Position numbers and translations under genes: made by a program
Source: an uncultured Bacilli bacterium
Lineage (GTDB): Bacteria > Bacillota_I > Bacilli_A > RF39 > UBA660
NCBI GenBank assembly: GCA_934098745.1
Contig: CAKOPG010000003.1
Span: 1-64,000 of the forward strand
Length of the DNA: 64,000 nt
Reading direction: 5' to 3'
The notes under the pieces: model-generated
What the model saw: the letters and a program-made list of their open reading frames with translations, nothing else
Database searches by the model: none
What the model was told of the DNA's origin: nothing
In this document: positions 62,168 through 64,000 of the stretch, piece by piece
Layout: the number at the start of each line of letters is the position of its first letter
How positions within the stretch are numbered: position 1 is the stretch's first letter

Positions 62168-62719
62168 ATGAAAAACTATACAAAAGTTGAAGTAACTAGT
62201 TATGTAAAACAAGGTATTGAAAATGGTACTATGGTACCTAGACAAGCCGAAAAATTTGCTAGAATCATTGCTAGACAAGGCACTGTTGGTGAAACTGTTG
62301 TTTCTTGGAGTGTCGATTCTCAAGGAAATGAAATTCAAGAAAAAGTTGCACAAGTTCAAGTTGACGCTCAAACAAATCAACCAGGATGGATTGCTACTAA
62401 AGTAGATGAACAAGGGAATACTATTATAGACAATAATGGACATTCTAATCAATGGATTATTGATGATACAACATTTAAAAAGAAATATGAAATAGACCCT
62501 GAATATCCTATTCTGTGCAGACCAAAAGGGGGACCTCAAATTTTTGTTCAAATTACAGATAACATTATTTTAAATCAATGGGGGGCTGATATGCAAATTG
62601 CAGCTGGTGGTTACATCAATATTACAAATGTTGATGATATGTATGGAATTTCTCAAAGAGATTTTGAAGATACATATAGATTTACTGATAATTTATCAAA
62701 AAAAGGTCCTAAAATGTAA
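62168..62719 (+). CDS. Unknown protein with two similar 45-residue segments
   Basis: A 183-residue soluble protein; no domain recognised with certainty. Residues 1-60 are helical (VEVTSYVKQGIENG, RQAEKFARIIARQG). Two later segments look alike: GWIATKVDEQGNTIID...QWIIDDTTFKKKYE (about 81-118) and NQWGADMQIAAGGYIN...GISQRDFEDTYRF (about 138-174); both run from a Trp strand to a W/I-D-x-x-F-x-x-x-Y end. They recall PGDYG-type beta domains. GGGTGATAGAT gives the ribosome site for ATG 62168. Not in an operon. Confidence 0.5.
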   Translation: MKNYTKVEVTSYVKQGIENGTMVPRQAEKFARIIARQGTVGETVVSWSVDSQGNEIQEKVAQVQVDAQTNQPGWIATKVDEQGNTIIDNNGHSNQWIIDDTTFKKKYEIDPEYPILCRPKGGPQIFVQITDNIILNQWGADMQIAAGGYINITNVDDMYGISQRDFEDTYRFTDNLSKKGPKM

Positions 62720-62731
62720 TGACCTTTTTCT
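62697..62731 (+). terminator. Terminator after the unknown 183-aa gene
   Basis: AAAAAAGGTC / GACCTTTTTC stem around the stop codon. Confidence 0.75.
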
Positions 62732-62877
62732 TTTGTTTTCATTACAAAGTTTTGAAAATAAAAACATAATTTTGCTTGATTATATGTCTTGCTAAAATTA
62801 TGTTTAAAAAAAGATTTTTTCCTTTTTCACATCGTTATTGGCTATGCCAATGGCGTAGTATATTACTAAATTGTCAA

Positions 62878-62928
62878 AATAAAACTACTTTCAATTTAAT
62901 TTGAGAGTAGATTTTATATTATCTCGAA
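62878..62928 (-). terminator. Terminator of the tRNA operon; intergenic repeat copy 2
   Basis: Minus strand: CTACTCTCAAATT / GAAAGTAG hairpin then TTTTATTTTG. It includes the 17-base block TTTTATATTATCTCGAA (plus strand, 62912-62928) shared exactly with copy 1. Confidence 0.65.
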
Positions 62929-62950
62929 TAGACCGAGTTTACTATCTATA

Positions 62951-63034
62951 TGGTGCGGGTGAAGGGACTTGAACCCCCATGGATAAACCGCTAGATCCTA
63001 AGTCTAGTGCGTCTGCCAATTCCGCCACACCCGC
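62951..63034 (-). tRNA. tRNA-Leu (anticodon TAG)
   Basis: Minus strand: acceptor GCGGGTG / CACCCGC, long variable arm (GCGGTTTATCCAT), anticodon stem CTAGA/TCTAG with loop CTTAGGA (TAG, codon CUA), T-arm GGGGGTTCAAGTCCC, discriminator A and encoded CCA. Confidence 0.96.
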
Positions 63035-63039
63035 ATTAA

Positions 63040-63116
63040 TGGTGGACCCTATAGGACTCGAACCTATGACCGCCCGGTTATGAGCCGGATGCTCTAACCA
63101 ACTGAGCTAAGGGTCC
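63040..63116 (-). tRNA. tRNA-Ile2 (anticodon CAT, lysidine-modified)
   Basis: Minus strand: acceptor GGACCCT / AGGGTCC, anticodon loop CTCATAA (CAT), encoded CCA. The body (GGACCCTTAGCTCAGTTGG, GGCTCATAACC) is like Firmicute tRNA-Ile2, whose C34 is changed to lysidine by TilS to read AUA; an elongator tRNA-Met is less likely. Confidence 0.85.
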
Positions 63117-63128
63117 ATCACAAAATCA

Positions 63129-63157
63129 ATAATATCACAAATAAATCTTTTTTTCAA
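63129..63157 (-). promoter_or_regulatory. Promoter of the tRNA operon
   Basis: TTGAAA (63152-63157), 17-base spacer, TATTAT (63129-63134), about 12 bases before tRNA-Ile2. Confidence 0.75.
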
Positions 63158-63195
63158 GAATATTATGTAATATTTTGATTTTAATTTTAAATTTA

Positions 63196-63486
63196 TTATT
63201 TTGTAGTGTAAACACTTACTTGTTTCTTATCTTTTCCTAAGTGTTCATATTTTACATATCCTGAAACTACTGAATATAAAGTATCATCTTTTCCTCTTGC
63301 TACATTAGTTCCTGGATGAATTCTTGTTCCTCTTTGACGATAAATAATAGAACCAGCAGTTATATATTCACCATCAGCAGCTTTTGCTCCTAATCTTCTA
63401 CCAGCAGAATCTCTACCATTACTTGTTGAAGATTGTCCTTTTTTATGAGCAAATAATTGTATATTAAATTCTAAGAACTTTAACAT
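63196..63486 (-). CDS. rpmA: 50S ribosomal protein L27, N-terminally extended
   Basis: A 96-residue L27 with the Firmicute extension LKFLEFNIQLFAHKKGQSS: the LF-A/HKKG junction is the cut site for the protease Prp, whose gene lies just upstream. Mature L27 starts at AHKKG and reaches the peptidyl-transfer centre. Core GRDSAGRRLGAKAADGE and IYRQRGTRIHPG present. Confidence 0.97.
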   Translation of the reverse strand: MLKFLEFNIQLFAHKKGQSSTSNGRDSAGRRLGAKAADGEYITAGSIIYRQRGTRIHPGTNVARGKDDTLYSVVSGYVKYEHLGKDKKQVSVYTTK

Positions 63487-63489
63487 ATT

Positions 63490-63789
63490 TTATTCCTCCC
63501 TATTAATTATTTTAATGTTTTTCGGATATTTATTTTCAATTTCTTTAAGACAATTTATCATGTTAGTAACTAATTTATCAGTTATTTGGCTGTGTCTTAT
63601 TATATTGATTGTTATATTTCCTGCTTCTTGAATTAATTCTATAGCATTTTCATCTAATATAGAAATACCTTCAACTGAGGTAATAACTACTGAGCTGACA
63701 GCAGCACAAACTATGTCTTTACCATAATCAGCATAATTAGCATGACCTATTATAGAAATTTTATCCGTGGATACTTTTACTGTAATCAT
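63490..63789 (-). CDS. prp: Ribosomal-processing cysteine protease Prp
   Basis: A 99-residue protease with the catalytic His in GHANYADYGKDIVCAAVS (His16) and Cys nearby (Cys29), characteristic of Prp between rplU and rpmA. It removes the L27 extension. Three-base gap to rpmA, nine to rplU. Confidence 0.95.
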   Translation of the reverse strand: MITVKVSTDKISIIGHANYADYGKDIVCAAVSSVVITSVEGISILDENAIELIQEAGNITINIIRHSQITDKLVTNMINCLKEIENKYPKNIKIINREE

Positions 63790-63798
63790 AAAAGCCTC

Positions 63799-64000
63799 TT
63801 ACTTAATTTTTTTAATTTCAATCTTAGTATATGGTTGACGATGTCCTTGTTTCTTTCTAGTAGATTTTTTGTTAGGAACATAAGTAAAGATAGTTAATTT
63901 CTTACCTTTTCCTTGTTTTACTACAACTCCTTCAACAGTAGCTCCTTTTACATAAGGATTACCTGTTACATCACCGGCCATTAAAACTTTATCGAAAACA
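63799..64000 (-). CDS. rplU: 50S ribosomal protein L21, start outside the window
   Basis: The frame runs through the window edge: the ATG at 63981 is internal and upstream codons read VFDKVL before MAGDVTGNPYVKG. Visible about 66 residues, ending HRQPYTKIEIKKIK, the L21 C-terminus with the KKSTRKKQGHRQPYT rRNA-binding motif. First gene of rplU-prp-rpmA as far as seen. Confidence 0.95.
   Translation of the reverse strand, partial: VFDKVLMAGDVTGNPYVKGATVEGVVVKQGKGKKLTIFTYVPNKKSTRKKQGHRQPYTKIEIKKIK

Noticed and set aside
62138..62551. Minus-strand frame over the unknown 183-aa gene
   Set aside because: The plus frame has a ribosome site, terminator and more protein-like composition; the minus frame has neither signal.
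63040..63116. tRNA-Met for the CAT anticodon tRNA
   Set aside because: The body sequence is that of Ile2 tRNAs in Firmicutes, with matching acceptor, D-arm and anticodon-arm pattern.
1..64000. CRISPR array, rRNA operon, insertion sequences or prophage genes
   Set aside because: No regularly spaced repeats, no rRNA sequence, and no transposase, terminase or capsid-like product found on either strand.

Overview
The window is AT-rich (about 30% GC by eye), densely coded DNA from a walled, probably endospore-forming, low-GC Bacillota chromosome. The evidence is Gram-positive gene organisation (rplU-prp-rpmA with an N-terminally extended L27, yvcK-whiA, mreCD, two T-box leaders), spore markers (a CotJC-type manganese catalase, an alpha/beta SASP, three tiny YjcZ-like proteins) and standard stop-codon use. 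I cannot fix the class; a gut Bacilli or Clostridia relative is plausible. Almost all genes are on the minus strand.

Layout. 1-7.6 kb: cotJC end, a coiled-coil protein, DUF1292, pnp, rpsO with a leader RNA, gltX, a YjcZ-like gene, tRNA-Gln and uppP. 7.6-10.7 kb: a GH31-like protein with altered catalytic motifs and a divergent DUF5011-type surface protein. 10.8-23.5 kb: the SipW signal peptidase with surface proteins, an ArsP_2-like exporter, a SASP, thiI, mreD-mreC with a transglutaminase-like protein, then three more SipW-type exported proteins. 23.5-31.3 kb: HIT protein, two YjcZ-like genes, a PrsA-like foldase, small unknowns, rmuC, a rhodanese, another SipW-type protein, and glyS behind an unusually short T-box. 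31.3-43.5 kb: a HelD-like helicase, a histidine kinase lacking the H-box His, two acyl-adenylate ligases, a permease-like protein, folD, a CAT/E2-like acyltransferase and tyrS with a full T-box. 43.5-45.5 kb: whiA and yvcK.

45.6-57.5 kb is the most unusual region: a compact type IV secretion locus (two VirB2-like proteins, VirB6-like, PrgI/VirB3-like, a VirB4 ATPase divided over two overlapping genes, a SpoIID+NlpC/P60 wall hydrolase, a lipoprotein, a VirD4/TraG coupling ATPase and a trailing formate/nitrite-type channel). It has its own promoter and sits between housekeeping genes (obgE and yvcK-whiA) with no relaxase, integrase or attachment site in view. This suggests a resident secretion or contact machine rather than an ordinary conjugative element, although a relaxase elsewhere in the genome cannot be excluded.

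57.7-64 kb: obgE, a U32 peptidase-family protein, a DUF6512-like membrane protein, an unknown duplicated-motif protein, a tRNA-Ile2/tRNA-Leu operon, and rpmA-prp-rplU. Housekeeping and surface-protein operons are separated by clear hairpin terminators and sigma-A-like promoters, most with 17-base spacers.
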